From NCBI GenBank assembly GCA_002424545.1, contig DIKL01000059.1:9772-52251 (forward strand): a DNA stretch of 42,480 bases, read 5' to 3'. The notes under the pieces were generated by a model. The model made no database searches. It worked only from the letters and a program-made list of their open reading frames with translations, and was not told where the DNA came from. Below, one piece after another: positions 1-8,388 of this stretch. The DNA is from Syntrophaceae bacterium UBA5619 (GTDB taxonomy: Bacteria; Desulfobacterota; Syntrophia; Syntrophales; UBA5619). The stretch's first letter is position 1. Every line of letters starts with the position of its first letter. Position numbers and translations under genes: made by a program.

Positions 1-92
1 AGTTTCATGATTCCTGTTTTCGCGAAGGAATGGTTCCGGTACTATCCAAATTACGGTCGGTAGCCTTCGGGAGATCGATTGGATCCGGAAGA

Positions 93-125
93 TTTTGGCG
101 GACGACGAATCGTCGCCCGCCAAAA
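93..125 (-). terminator. Hairpin downstream of the DUF6515-like gene
   Basis: An inverted repeat with a 9-bp outer stem (TTTTGGCGG with CCGCCAAAA), one mismatch, a 5-bp inner stem (CGACG/CGTCG) and a 3-nt loop lies 17 bases past the stop of the leftward gene ending at 142. The A/T-rich ends of the stem would give a short U tract in either direction, so it may be a bidirectional terminator. Only the hairpin is directly visible. Confidence 0.5.
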
Positions 126-141
126 TTGCGATTATTTTTAT

Positions 142-966
142 CTATTTCACCGTGTAGCCGCGGCCATCGAGGCAGGCGCTCATCGCCCTTTGGTAATCCG
201 CGCGCTTCTCGATCCGCGACGATTCAGGCGAACCGTATGGCTGTGTCGGATCGAAGCCCGTCTGTTCTACGGCCCAGCGGTGGCACGTATAACGATCATC
301 CGCCTGCTGTTGTTCACTTTGCCCCTGGCGGGGATAGATGAACATCTGGTCCGACGGCGGCGGCGCCTCGCTGACCTCTTCTTTCGGCGGATCTACGACG
401 ACATAGCCGTTTCCCCGGTGCGCGTAATAGATTTCATTGGCATAATAGTAGGGTACGCCGCCGACCCAGATTGTCGAATAGAATGGGGGCAAGAAGGGCA
501 CGAAAAGACCGATCGGCGGGACGACCACGGTGAAAAGCGATCCGTGCGGCCGGTACCAGGCGCCTCCGGAGAAATAGTATCGTGAACCACCGTGAATGAT
601 GACGCGGTGATCGCGCGGCAGGGATCGGATGACATGGCCGCGGGCCGGATAGTCTCGGTTATGCCGATATCGTGAATCATGGAATGGGCGGTTGACCGAG
701 CGTTGGGCCGGCTGCGGACCGGCCGGTCGATCGCGAAATACTCGACGATCCGGGTAATCCGGCTGAGCCGCGGACGGTCGATTGCGGGAGACGCTCCGAT
801 CCGTGCGATCCGGCTGCACAGCGGCCGGTCGTTCGCGGGACACGCCGCGATCGGGGATATCCGGTTGCGCCGCGGTCCAAGCCGTCCCGGACAGCGCCAC
901 TCCCGACAACAGGGCAAGCATCGCCCCAAACACAAAGCACTTGTATTTTCTTTCCGTTTTGAACAT
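142..966 (-). CDS. Secreted DUF6515-like envelope protein
   Basis: A 274-residue exported protein of unknown function. The start at 966 is chosen because an AAGGAGAG ribosome site precedes it and the protein then begins with a basic stretch and a hydrophobic signal segment (about residues 8-30). A longer frame exists upstream but has no such site. Next comes a low-complexity Arg/Pro/Asp region with three imperfect repeats of an 'AAQPD..DR.VSR.RP' type unit. A Tyr/Gly/Pro-rich middle (YYFSGGAWYRP, PYYYANEIYY) resembles the DUF6515 family. The C-terminal 75 residues (YPRQGQ, QQQADDRYTCHRWA, QTGFDP, ending AMSACLDGRGYTV) match the end of the neighbouring lipoprotein at 1020-1637. The two genes run in the same direction 53 bases apart and are probably co-transcribed. 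A periplasmic or cell-surface location is inferred. Confidence 0.7.
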   Translation of the reverse strand: MFKTERKYKCFVFGAMLALLSGVALSGTAWTAAQPDIPDRGVSRERPAAVQPDRTDRSVSRNRPSAAQPDYPDRRVFRDRPAGPQPAQRSVNRPFHDSRYRHNRDYPARGHVIRSLPRDHRVIIHGGSRYYFSGGAWYRPHGSLFTVVVPPIGLFVPFLPPFYSTIWVGGVPYYYANEIYYAHRGNGYVVVDPPKEEVSEAPPPSDQMFIYPRQGQSEQQQADDRYTCHRWAVEQTGFDPTQPYGSPESSRIEKRADYQRAMSACLDGRGYTVK

Positions 967-1019
967 GGCTCTTCTCTCCTTGGAATCCAAACAGGATTCT
1001 CGATTTTGTTTCATGCACC

Positions 1020-1637
1020 TCACTGCACGCTGTAACCCCGGCCTTCGAGGCAGGCGCCCATCGCCCGTCGGAAATCGGCGGCTTTTTCGTACAATTGGGC
1101 ATCCTGCGTCCGGTTCCGCGCGGCATAGGCATCCTGCTGTCGTTGAGCGGCTTCAATCCTGGCCCCATCGGATGCGGCGCCGGCAATGGCGCCTCCGGCC
1201 GCGCCGATCAGGGCGCCCTGCCCGGCATGGTGCGGTCCGCCGATCAATGCGCCCAGCACCGCGCCGGCCACGGCGAGCGCGGCGGTATCATACCCCATCG
1301 GCGGCATCGGCACCACCCGAACGCGCTGATCCTTCGGTATCGCCGATTGGCCCGGATCGAAACCGGTCTGTTTGATCGCCCAGTTGTAGCATTCGTAATG
1401 GTCGCGGGATTGCTGCTCGGCCGTCTGACCCATTTTCGGGTAAAAATAAACCTGGGTCGGGGGAGGCTGAGGAGCCGCCGGGGTAGGCATGTCCTGCTGA
1501 ACCGTCCGATACGGTGCGGGATAACATCCCCACAGAACCAATGCGGATAGAATGGTCGCAAGCCACGCGAAAGACCGGGAAACCTTCCGTCCCCCACGAT
1601 ACGCTTCGTTCGCCTGCTGAAATGGCAACCTCATCAT
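1020..1637 (-). CDS. Glycine-zipper lipoprotein related to its neighbour
   Basis: A 205-residue predicted lipoprotein. An AAGGAGGA site sits just before the ATG at 1637. A hydrophobic segment ends in a lipobox-like LVLWGC with the lipidated Cys at residue 38. After a Pro-rich linker comes the same module seen in the gene at 142-966 (YPKMGQ, EQQSRDHYECYNWA, QTGFDP). Here it is interrupted by a glycine-zipper region (about residues 115-160, GAVLGALIGG and GALIGAAGGAIAGAA), before the shared ending RAMGACLEGRGYSV. Glycine zippers of this sort occur in outer-membrane lipoproteins of the SlyB/YMGG kind. Function is unknown; envelope maintenance is a guess. It is the first gene of a probable two-gene operon with a good promoter upstream. 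Confidence 0.75.
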   Translation of the reverse strand: MMRLPFQQANEAYRGGRKVSRSFAWLATILSALVLWGCYPAPYRTVQQDMPTPAAPQPPPTQVYFYPKMGQTAEQQSRDHYECYNWAIKQTGFDPGQSAIPKDQRVRVVPMPPMGYDTAALAVAGAVLGALIGGPHHAGQGALIGAAGGAIAGAASDGARIEAAQRQQDAYAARNRTQDAQLYEKAADFRRAMGACLEGRGYSVQ

Positions 1638-1673
1638 TTTCGTCCTCCTTGATCATGGAAAAACAGCATGAAA

Positions 1674-1702
1674 ATCATACCCATCCTACGACCGCAATGC
1701 AA
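1674..1702 (-). promoter_or_regulatory. Sigma70-type promoter for the two envelope genes
   Basis: On the minus strand, TTGCAT (1697-1702) and TATGAT (1674-1679) are separated by exactly 17 bases. This gives a short leader of about 30 bases containing the strong ribosome site of the lipoprotein gene. Assignment is by consensus match only. Confidence 0.5.
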
Positions 1703-2115
1703 CTTCTTTTTCCCTCTCCCTCCTTCCGTGACCGTGGAAGGAAATCCGATTCATCCCGGGTGTTTCTGGTCTTTCACTCCGTTTGCTCCATTCAAAAAGC
1801 AAGGAACGTGCCGATGATGAGATAAATGGCGTAAATGGTCCATATCCGATGAGTATTGATTACTGAAGAGAAGGGTGGAAACGGCTTTGTCGGCGACAGA
1901 TGGACAATAAGTATCCACTTTCTTGATCCATCTGTAACCAAAATATCCAGATTCGGCTTCCAATACCTTTTTCCCCGATCCAGATATTCATTACCCCGGG
2001 ATGGCCCGGCTCCAAGGTTCATTTTTCGCTTGCAAATCAAGCCGCCAGGGTGGAAAGTACCCCAGCATGCCAACGGATTTCCGCAGCAGCGGACAGATCA
2101 ACCTGAGACATATCC
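1703..2115. other. Intergenic stretch without a convincing gene
   Basis: About 410 bases between divergent genes. Short open frames exist on both strands, but none has a ribosome site, a recognisable motif or a normal composition. The stretch is less GC-rich than its surroundings. It presumably holds the promoter of the DHH gene that starts at 2116; no clear -35/-10 pair was found there. Confidence 0.4.
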
Positions 2116-3168
2116 ATGAAACGCATCGAATGGCTTCTCGCCCGAAAAGAGGAAACGGTTCTTAACGTTTTCAAGCTCAAATCGATGATCCAGGAAGAGG
2201 ATTCCCTGGCGATCCTGATGTACGGCAGCCCCGATCCGGATGCCGTAGCCTCGGCGATGGCGCTGCGCGAAATCATCAACCAGACCAAGCCGCTCGCGAA
2301 ATGCATCTTCGTTGCGACCGAACCCGTGGTCCGCTATCAGAACGCGGAATTTATCGGGGAAATGAAGGTCGAGATCCGGATGCTTGACGGAATCGATTTA
2401 AAGGCCTTCCGGCTGATTGCCGTCGTGGACGCGCAACCCACCTTTTTCGGCGAGATGCTCGGGGGAATCAAGCCTCAGATCGTCCTCGACCATCACCCCT
2501 GCAAGACCGTCTGGCACGCCTCGCTGGCCGATGTTCGGCCGGATTATGGGGCGCTCTCCACGATCATGACGGAGTATCTGCTCGCCGCGCGGGTAAAGAT
2601 TCCCAAGAGGCTCTACACGGCCCTTCTGTACGGGATCCGGAGCGACACGAACAATTTCGAGCGGGACGCGAGCCTCGAGGATATCGGCGCCTACTATCTG
2701 AATTTCATGCGCGCCAACCGGCAGTTGATCCGGCGCATCGAGCTCAACCAGATCCCGGACCGCTTCCTGAAGTACTACGATTATGCCTACCATCACAAAC
2801 GACGCTACCGAGACCGGGTGATCTGTTTCCTGGGCGCCGTGGAGAGCGCCGATGTCTGCGTGCAGGTGGCCGATTTCCACCTTCGAATCATCAACGTCTA
2901 TTACGTGATTATCGCCGGGATCGTAAAGGATCGCCTGATCATCGTCTTCCGCGGCGACGGCTACCGCCAGGATTGCGGATCCATCGCAATCAAGGCATTC
3001 GGGGATATCGGCAGCGCGGGCGGACACCGGAGTGCGGCAAGGGTGGAGATCCCGATCGAGACGCTCAGGACGGCCCTGGAAAATGATATCTCCGCGGAAG
3101 CCGTGGACCGATTCCTTGTCCAGCGTCTGCGGCGGAGGAAAAAAGCGGAGGCAGATCCGAACAGATAG
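2116..3168 (+). CDS. DHH/DHHA1-family phosphoesterase (NrnA-like)
   Basis: A 350-residue cytoplasmic phosphoesterase of the DHH superfamily. Family members (NrnA, RecJ-related) use two metal ions to degrade short oligoribonucleotides, c-di-nucleotides or 3'-phosphoadenosine 5'-phosphate. Visible motifs are GSPDPDA (37-43, motif I; the usual leading His is replaced), VVDAQP with Asp105, and the signature DHH at 125-127. A C-terminal DHHA1-type glycine motif, AGGHRSAAR, lies near residue 300. A length of 350 is slightly above the usual 310-330 because of a short N-terminal helix. The ATG at 2116 is the first in frame, but its ribosome site is weak, so an internal start cannot be excluded. It converges on the FmdB gene. 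The exact substrate cannot be read from sequence. Confidence 0.8.
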   Translation: MKRIEWLLARKEETVLNVFKLKSMIQEEDSLAILMYGSPDPDAVASAMALREIINQTKPLAKCIFVATEPVVRYQNAEFIGEMKVEIRMLDGIDLKAFRLIAVVDAQPTFFGEMLGGIKPQIVLDHHPCKTVWHASLADVRPDYGALSTIMTEYLLAARVKIPKRLYTALLYGIRSDTNNFERDASLEDIGAYYLNFMRANRQLIRRIELNQIPDRFLKYYDYAYHHKRRYRDRVICFLGAVESADVCVQVADFHLRIINVYYVIIAGIVKDRLIIVFRGDGYRQDCGSIAIKAFGDIGSAGGHRSAARVEIPIETLRTALENDISAEAVDRFLVQRLRRRKKAEADPNR

Positions 3169-3266
3169 TCGACCGTGTCGACGGTCAAAGGATACGCCCT
3201 TCTCTTTGCGCGGCCTTCCGTCCCATCGTTGACCGTCCTCACGGTTGAGAGAGGACCTGCGAACGG

Positions 3267-3548
3267 TTATTCTTCGGTTTTCGTTTTGGACGGCGGCTGG
3301 CTCTTCTCCGTTTCCGGGGAGGGGGACGCGACCTCCTTCTTCTCCGCCTTTTCCGTTACCGGCGCCTTGCGTCCGCCGTAATCCGTGGCATACCAACCGC
3401 TCCCCTTCAAGTGGAAGGAGGAGAGGGACATCAGCTTGTGCACGGAACCCTTGCAGAATCGGCAGGATTTCACCGCAGGATCCGCAATCCCCTGAAACAC
3501 CTCAAATTCTTTACCGCATTTCTTGCATTTGTACTCATAGATGGGCAT
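3267..3548 (-). CDS. FmdB-family zinc ribbon protein
   Basis: A 93-residue protein beginning MPIYEYKC, the hallmark start of the FmdB/CxxC_CxxC_SSSS family, first noted near formamidase regulation. Two CxxC knuckles (Cys8/Cys11 and Cys29/Cys32) form a single zinc ribbon. The following SSFHLKGSGWYATDYGG segment is also typical of the family. The tail is a Lys/Glu/Pro-rich disordered stretch. The ATG at 3548 is chosen because GGAGG precedes it at the right distance; a TTG one codon earlier is less likely. It lies 24 bases after the HExxH gene and is probably co-transcribed with it. The molecular role of the family is poorly defined. Confidence 0.85.
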   Translation of the reverse strand: MPIYEYKCKKCGKEFEVFQGIADPAVKSCRFCKGSVHKLMSLSSFHLKGSGWYATDYGGRKAPVTEKAEKKEVASPSPETEKSQPPSKTKTEE

Positions 3549-3572
3549 CAAAAAACCTCCAACAACTTACTC

Positions 3573-4106
3573 TTACTGAACCAAATCCCCGATCCGATAC
3601 CGGTTGCTGAAACAATCCAAAACCAGATTCAAATCGGGATCGGTTGCCGGTTTAAGCAGGTTCCGGGTGATCCGGTGAACCTTTTCCTCCTCGTCCGATT
3701 TTTCCTCCGCCGCAGCGTCAAAATCCCCCTCGCCGCGTTCGAAGCGAATGATATGCACCAGCTCATGCGCGGCGATATAGAGCAGCAAAGGTGAAAGCCG
3801 GATAAACGAATGAGCCCGCTCCACGGCGTCGAGGATTCGGTCGTCCTGGAGACAGACCCGGTAGAAGTGCAATTCCCCGTCCTTCGTGTCTTTTTCCTTG
3901 AGTGACTGGTACTTGCAAAGGTGAGCAAACGCGCCTTCGCGAACCTCGTGTTTCTCCAGGAAAGCCAGCGTTTTCACGTCGTACCGCCGCTTCTTCCACT
4001 CCGCGGGGCTGACGCGGAAATAGAGCCCGGCCATCTGTTCAGCCTTCGCAAAACTGCTGCCGGAAAGCGATATCTGTTCGCTATTGAAATACCGCCTCAT
4101 TACCAT
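3573..4106 (-). CDS. HExxH-motif conserved hypothetical protein
   Basis: A 177-residue soluble protein with no signal peptide. It contains AAHELVHIIRF, with His114-Glu115 and His118 forming an HExxH zinc-protease-like motif, preceded by a hydrophobic helix (SPLLLYIA). A third zinc ligand cannot be assigned with certainty; Glu residues follow at about 123-140 in an acidic linker. The ending CFSNRYRIGDLVQ looks well conserved. The start at 4106 has a weak GGGG site. The ATG two codons in is equally possible. The gene sits upstream of the FmdB gene in the same direction and downstream of the ligase operon. I do not recognise a named family. Peptidase activity is possible but unproven. Confidence 0.65.
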   Translation of the reverse strand: MVMRRYFNSEQISLSGSSFAKAEQMAGLYFRVSPAEWKKRRYDVKTLAFLEKHEVREGAFAHLCKYQSLKEKDTKDGELHFYRVCLQDDRILDAVERAHSFIRLSPLLLYIAAHELVHIIRFERGEGDFDAAAEEKSDEEEKVHRITRNLLKPATDPDLNLVLDCFSNRYRIGDLVQ

Positions 4107-4166
4107 TTACCCCGTTTTCAACCGTACTTAATATATGCATCGGGCGGCGTCTGTCAATTCCAAGAT

Positions 4167-5243
4167 TTACAGGGGTCCTCTTTTGCCGGCATGCACCTCC
4201 AGCGCGAATTGGATGATGCGGTCGATCAGGTCCGTTTGCGTCATTCCGGATGCCGCCGCCTGGTGGAAGAGGACCGTGGAGGGGGTCATGCCGGGGAGCG
4301 TGTTCGGTTCCAGGACCGCGATCCGACCATCGGTCCGGACGAACATGTCGATCCGGGCGTATCCTTTCAGGTTGAGCGCGCGGAAGGTCGCGACCGCCCT
4401 CTCTTGGATCTTTTCGATCTGTTCCGCGGGAAGCCGCGCCGGGGTCTTGTTTTCCCCCTGGCCGTACAGGAACTTGTCCTGCAGCGAGAGGACGTCGTCC
4501 GTCGGGATCGTTTCGGAAGGAATCAACGCCTCGGGCGCATCCACGCCAAGCACGCCGCAGGTGATCTCCATCCCGGTCAGAAACTCCTCCACGAGAACCA
4601 GATTATCCCACTGAAACGCATTTTCCACGGCATCGGAAATGCCCTCCGCCGCCACGACCTTCTTCACGGCCGTGCTGCACCCCTCCCGGCAGGGTTTGAC
4701 GACGCAGGGGAAGCCGATCTCCCCCACGATCTCCTGTTCGACGGACGACTTTTCCATGTCCCAGCGGCGCCGGGAGATCGGGATCGTCCGCGGGACGTCG
4801 ATTCTTGCGATTTCCAGGATCCGGCGGCATACGTACTTGTCCATGCCGATCGCGGATGCCAGGACGCCGGATCCCGTGTAGGGGATTCCGAGGAGTTCCA
4901 GGAGACCCTGCATGCAGCCGTCCTCCCCGTACTTGCCGTGCAGGCCGAGAAATACAACGTCCACCCCTGTCTTCAGGGTTTCGTATGAAATGGGTTTTGC
5001 CTCCTCGGCGAGGTCTTCCTCGATGTCGCTGGTGCTGTTGCGCATGAGAAGCTTGACGGGGATCTCCCAGAGAGCCGCCCGGCTGTCCATGAAAATGGGA
5101 ATTGGCTCGTACTTTCGGCGATCGATCTTGCTGAAAATGTTCCGTCCGCTCTCCAGGGAGACCTCTTTTTCCGAAGAGAGGCCCCCCATGACAATGCCGA
5201 CCCGCGTCCGTTGCACCGTTTGTTCATCAAGTTGTTCATTCAT
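4167..5243 (-). CDS. D-Ala-D-Ala ligase family ATP-grasp enzyme, Phe-type omega loop
   Basis: A 358-residue member of the D-alanine:D-alanine ligase family, which joins two D-amino acids using ATP for peptidoglycan. N-terminal motif GGLSSEKEVSL (Glu25 equals the substrate-amine Glu15 of E. coli DdlB), LHGKYGEDGCMQG, the ATP-grasp lysine region VVKPCREG, GYARID, and the metal site LEPNTLPGMT (Glu312, Asn314) are all present. Two departures stand out. The usual EGSS reads EGCS (Cys189), and the omega-loop Lys-Tyr reads Lys257-Phe258. In the literature, Phe at this Tyr position is found in the Leuconostoc enzyme, which makes D-Ala-D-Lac. Third gene of the racemase operon, 76 bases after a paralogue. 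The start at 5243 has a poor ribosome site. Confidence 0.85.
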   Translation of the reverse strand: MNEQLDEQTVQRTRVGIVMGGLSSEKEVSLESGRNIFSKIDRRKYEPIPIFMDSRAALWEIPVKLLMRNSTSDIEEDLAEEAKPISYETLKTGVDVVFLGLHGKYGEDGCMQGLLELLGIPYTGSGVLASAIGMDKYVCRRILEIARIDVPRTIPISRRRWDMEKSSVEQEIVGEIGFPCVVKPCREGCSTAVKKVVAAEGISDAVENAFQWDNLVLVEEFLTGMEITCGVLGVDAPEALIPSETIPTDDVLSLQDKFLYGQGENKTPARLPAEQIEKIQERAVATFRALNLKGYARIDMFVRTDGRIAVLEPNTLPGMTPSTVLFHQAAASGMTQTDLIDRIIQFALEVHAGKRGPL

Positions 5244-5319
5244 CTTTTCAAAACCACCATCATGCCGATATGGCGAAGTTCATATATCACGAAAGCTTAT
5301 CGTTGCCCAGGTGAATCCG

Positions 5320-6384
5320 CTACAGAGGTCCGTTTTTCTCCCGGTGGATGACCAACGCGTTTTCGATCAGCCGGCTGATGATCATGGACGGGAGCATCCC
5401 CTGGCAGGCCGCCTGTTCAAAGAAAAACGAGGAGGGGGCCATGCCGGAAGCGGAGTTGGGATCCGTGATGAGAATTCGGCCGTCGGTCAGGTAGAAACCG
5501 TCAATCCGGCCATAAGAACGAAATCCCAACGCCTGGAAGGCACGGACCGCCTCTTTCTTGATCGCCTCGACGGCGTTCCGGGGGATGTTCTTGGGCGGGG
5601 TGAACTTGCGGCAGCGGCCGGGCATGTACTTGTCGTCATAGGTGAAATAGTCGCTCTGCGGCGTAATTTCGGTAACCTCCATGGCTTGGGGACGTCCATC
5701 CTCCTCCAGGACGATGGAGGAGAACTCCGTTCCGTTGAGGAACTCCTCGACCAGGACGGCCCGGTCCCACTTCAACGCCTCTTCGATGCCGCGGGCGAGG
5801 GAGGCTTCGTCACGAACCAGGGTGACGCCGATGCTCGATCCTTCGCGCGGGGGCTTCGTAAACACCGGGAATCCGAAACGTTCTCGGAGGGTCGTGATCG
5901 TCCCGTCCGGGTCGCTGCGCCATGTTTCCTCCCGGACGAGGAGGCTCTCGGGAACGCCGATCCCGCCGGCCCGCAGGATCATCTGCTGGATATGCTTGTC
6001 CATGCCGAGAGCCGAGGCGAGGACGCCCGGACCCGTGTAGGGGATCCGCAGCAGCTCCAGCAAACCCTGCAGGCAGCCGTCCTCCCCGTACTTCCCGTGC
6101 AGGGAGACAAAGGCGAAATCGATCTCCTCCTTCAGCGCTTCGTAAGGGATCCGGCGCGCCTCCTGTTCGAGTCGCTCGGAGATGTCCGTCGTCGTGTTCT
6201 GGGAGATCAGTTGCCAGGGGATGTGCCAGAGACGACCCCGACCGTCCATGAAGATCGCCTTGGGGTCATACATCTCCCGGTCGAGGTTGTCATGCACGTT
6301 TCTGCCGCTGTTGAGGGAAACCTCCCGCTCCGAGGACATGCCTCCCAGAATCACGCCGACACGCAATCGCTTCCTATCGCTCAT
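5320..6384 (-). CDS. Second D-Ala-D-Ala ligase-like ATP-grasp protein
   Basis: A 354-residue paralogue of the next gene, aligning along its whole length (GGMSSEREVSL, LHGKYGEDGCLQG, KPPREGSS, GRIDGF). Here the substrate loop is canonical: Ser183 and Lys252-Tyr253 are retained. The C-terminal metal motif, however, is altered: the usual LExNTxPGMT reads TDPNSASGM, so the metal Glu becomes Asp308 and the Pro before GM is lost, although Asn310 remains. It starts three bases after the racemase stop codon, so translational coupling is likely. Ligase activity is plausible but substrate may differ from that of the neighbour; an inactive or regulatory paralogue is the alternative. Confidence 0.8.
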   Translation of the reverse strand: MSDRKRLRVGVILGGMSSEREVSLNSGRNVHDNLDREMYDPKAIFMDGRGRLWHIPWQLISQNTTTDISERLEQEARRIPYEALKEEIDFAFVSLHGKYGEDGCLQGLLELLRIPYTGPGVLASALGMDKHIQQMILRAGGIGVPESLLVREETWRSDPDGTITTLRERFGFPVFTKPPREGSSIGVTLVRDEASLARGIEEALKWDRAVLVEEFLNGTEFSSIVLEEDGRPQAMEVTEITPQSDYFTYDDKYMPGRCRKFTPPKNIPRNAVEAIKKEAVRAFQALGFRSYGRIDGFYLTDGRILITDPNSASGMAPSSFFFEQAACQGMLPSMIISRLIENALVIHREKNGPL

Positions 6385-6387
6385 ATC

Positions 6388-8349
6388 TTATAGATCCCAG
6401 ACAAAGGTTACGCCGCTCGTCGGGAAGATCCATGCATCGTTGCCGAGACGAAGTGTCACCGACTCACCCTCTTCCCGGCTTGTCTCCGGATACGGGTGCT
6501 TTCCCGCGAAAAATCCGACCTCTCTGACGTTTCGGATGCCCGTGCCGCTGTACTGAAAAGAGATCTCCATCCCCCGCGTCGGATAGACCAGATAGGCGGA
6601 GAAGAGACGGTTGCTCTTGCGTTGCTTCGTCTCGATTTCGATCTCGATGCGCGCCTGGCGATTCAGTTTTTTCCGGAGCTCCTCCGATCCGCACCAAACC
6701 TCGCAGCCCCGCTTCGTGTTCTCGGTCCGGATCAACGGGACATCTTCCCCATCGATCCGGACGCGGTTCACCCGAAAGTCCCGATCGGGAGCGAGCCCCT
6801 CGCCCGGGTTCAGCAGCCACCGGTATTCGCACCTCCGGTCTTCGAAGAACGCGGCGAGTTGTTCATTGTCCAACGCGCAGCCGATCATGAAGACGGGATT
6901 CCGGATCGCCTTCGTGTATTCGACGTGGGTCGTGACCCGGAAGCAATCCTGACGGAACGGATCGGAAACGCCTTCCTCCGCCGGGAATTCGGTCACCCGG
7001 ATGCGGTAGTGAAAATCGGTCCGGAGTTCGAGCTGGCGATCCTTTTTGCCGAAGAGGGTTTCAAACATCTCATAGTAGATGGCGTCTCCCAGCTCTTCGT
7101 TGCGCGCCCGCGTCTGAAAACAGCGGCGGATGATGCCGTCGATCCGGGAGATCGATTTTTCCTCGTCCGGCATGTAGATCCGCCGGAGACTCGGCTCCAC
7201 GCGCTCGGCCTGTCCCTCGTGCAGAAATACCCTCGGCGCCCGCTTGCCCAGGGCGCAGAGGATCTCGTAGTGGATCGAGCGGATTTTTGCGGCGATCTCA
7301 TCGGCTGTGATCCGTTCGCCTTCCTGCTCGCCCATCAGGACAACCTCGTCATCCACTTCGCATCCCTCTATCTTGCTGATGTCGAGGGTGCACATATCCA
7401 TCGAGATCCGTCCCGCGATCGGGACCCGTTTCCCCCGGATCAGGGCTTCACCCTGATTGGACAGCAGCCAGCCGTAGCCGTCGCCGTAGCCGACCGGAAT
7501 CGTGGCGATCCGGGTCGGCCGGCGCGTGATGAAGGTCCGGCCGTATCCGATGCCGTATCCTTCCGGAAACTCTTTGATGAGGACCACCCTGGTCTTGAAA
7601 CTCATCACCGGCGCGAGCGATACCCTGTCCCGCATTTCGGCGGAGGGATAGACGCCGTAGGAGACGATCCCCGGTCGGACCATGTCCAGACGGCAATCCG
7701 GGTAGTTCACGATCGCGCCGCTGTTGGAGATGTGGCGAATCGGGATCCGGATTCCATCCGCCTCCAACTGCTTCAGAACATCCCGGAACCCGTTCCACTG
7801 GAGGTTGTTGTAGTACGAGAGGATCTCGCTTTCGGAGAAATGGCTGAAGATCCCTTCGATGAGCAGGTTGGAAAACGAGCCGATCTCCCGGATGGTTTGG
7901 CGGGCCTCGGCCTGAATTGTGCCGCCCCGGCCCATCCCCGTATCCACCTCGATGTGGATCGGCGCACGGATGTCGGCCTTGCGGGCCTTTTTCTGAAACT
8001 CCCGGGCGAAGCCAAGGTCGGAAAGGGAAGGGGTCAGGTTGTATTTAATGATCTGGTCGATCTCGGAGCCGGTGGCGGGAGAGAGGATCAGGATGGGGGC
8101 CGCGATCCCGCTCACTCGGAGTTGAACCCCCTCGTCGGCATTGGCCACCCCGAGACAGGATGCGCCGTTTTTCAACGCGGCGTTGGAGATTTCGATCGCA
8201 CCGTGGCCGTAGGCGTCCGCCTTGACCACTTGCATGATCTTGACGTCGGGGCCGACCAGTCGTTTTATCTCCGCCCAATTTGCCGCGAAATGACCGAGAT
8301 CGACCTCGACCCAACTTCGGTATTTCAGATTTTCCCTCAAACGGATCAC
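6388..8349 (-). CDS. alr: Alanine racemase with unknown C-terminal extension
   Basis: A 653-residue protein, nearly twice the usual racemase length (about 360-390). Residues 1 to about 380 form a complete PLP-dependent alanine racemase. The PLP lysine is Lys43 in VVKADAYGHG, the catalytic tyrosine lies in PVGYGDGY (about Tyr288), and GRISMDMC and a normal PRVF ending follow. Residues about 385-653 are a beta-rich extension with no recognised motif (HYRIRVTEFP, EYRWLLNPGEG, final GVTFVWDL). There is no stop, frameshift or GC change at the junction. It starts with GTG at 8349; the start region matches other racemases, but the ribosome site is poor. It is first in an operon with two ligase-like genes and makes D-alanine for them. 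The function of the extension is unknown. Confidence 0.85.
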   Translation of the reverse strand: MIRLRENLKYRSWVEVDLGHFAANWAEIKRLVGPDVKIMQVVKADAYGHGAIEISNAALKNGASCLGVANADEGVQLRVSGIAAPILILSPATGSEIDQIIKYNLTPSLSDLGFAREFQKKARKADIRAPIHIEVDTGMGRGGTIQAEARQTIREIGSFSNLLIEGIFSHFSESEILSYYNNLQWNGFRDVLKQLEADGIRIPIRHISNSGAIVNYPDCRLDMVRPGIVSYGVYPSAEMRDRVSLAPVMSFKTRVVLIKEFPEGYGIGYGRTFITRRPTRIATIPVGYGDGYGWLLSNQGEALIRGKRVPIAGRISMDMCTLDISKIEGCEVDDEVVLMGEQEGERITADEIAAKIRSIHYEILCALGKRAPRVFLHEGQAERVEPSLRRIYMPDEEKSISRIDGIIRRCFQTRARNEELGDAIYYEMFETLFGKKDRQLELRTDFHYRIRVTEFPAEEGVSDPFRQDCFRVTTHVEYTKAIRNPVFMIGCALDNEQLAAFFEDRRCEYRWLLNPGEGLAPDRDFRVNRVRIDGEDVPLIRTENTKRGCEVWCGSEELRKKLNRQARIEIEIETKQRKSNRLFSAYLVYPTRGMEISFQYSGTGIRNVREVGFFAGKHPYPETSREEGESVTLRLGNDAWIFPTSGVTFVWDL

Positions 8350-8388
8350 CCTGCTTGCCGTCTGTATCGATTCGTACGAACGGGCGAG

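Noticed and set aside
1792..2073. Short leftward open frame of about 93 codons between the lipoprotein and DHH genes
   Set aside because: No ribosome site, odd composition and no recognisable domain.
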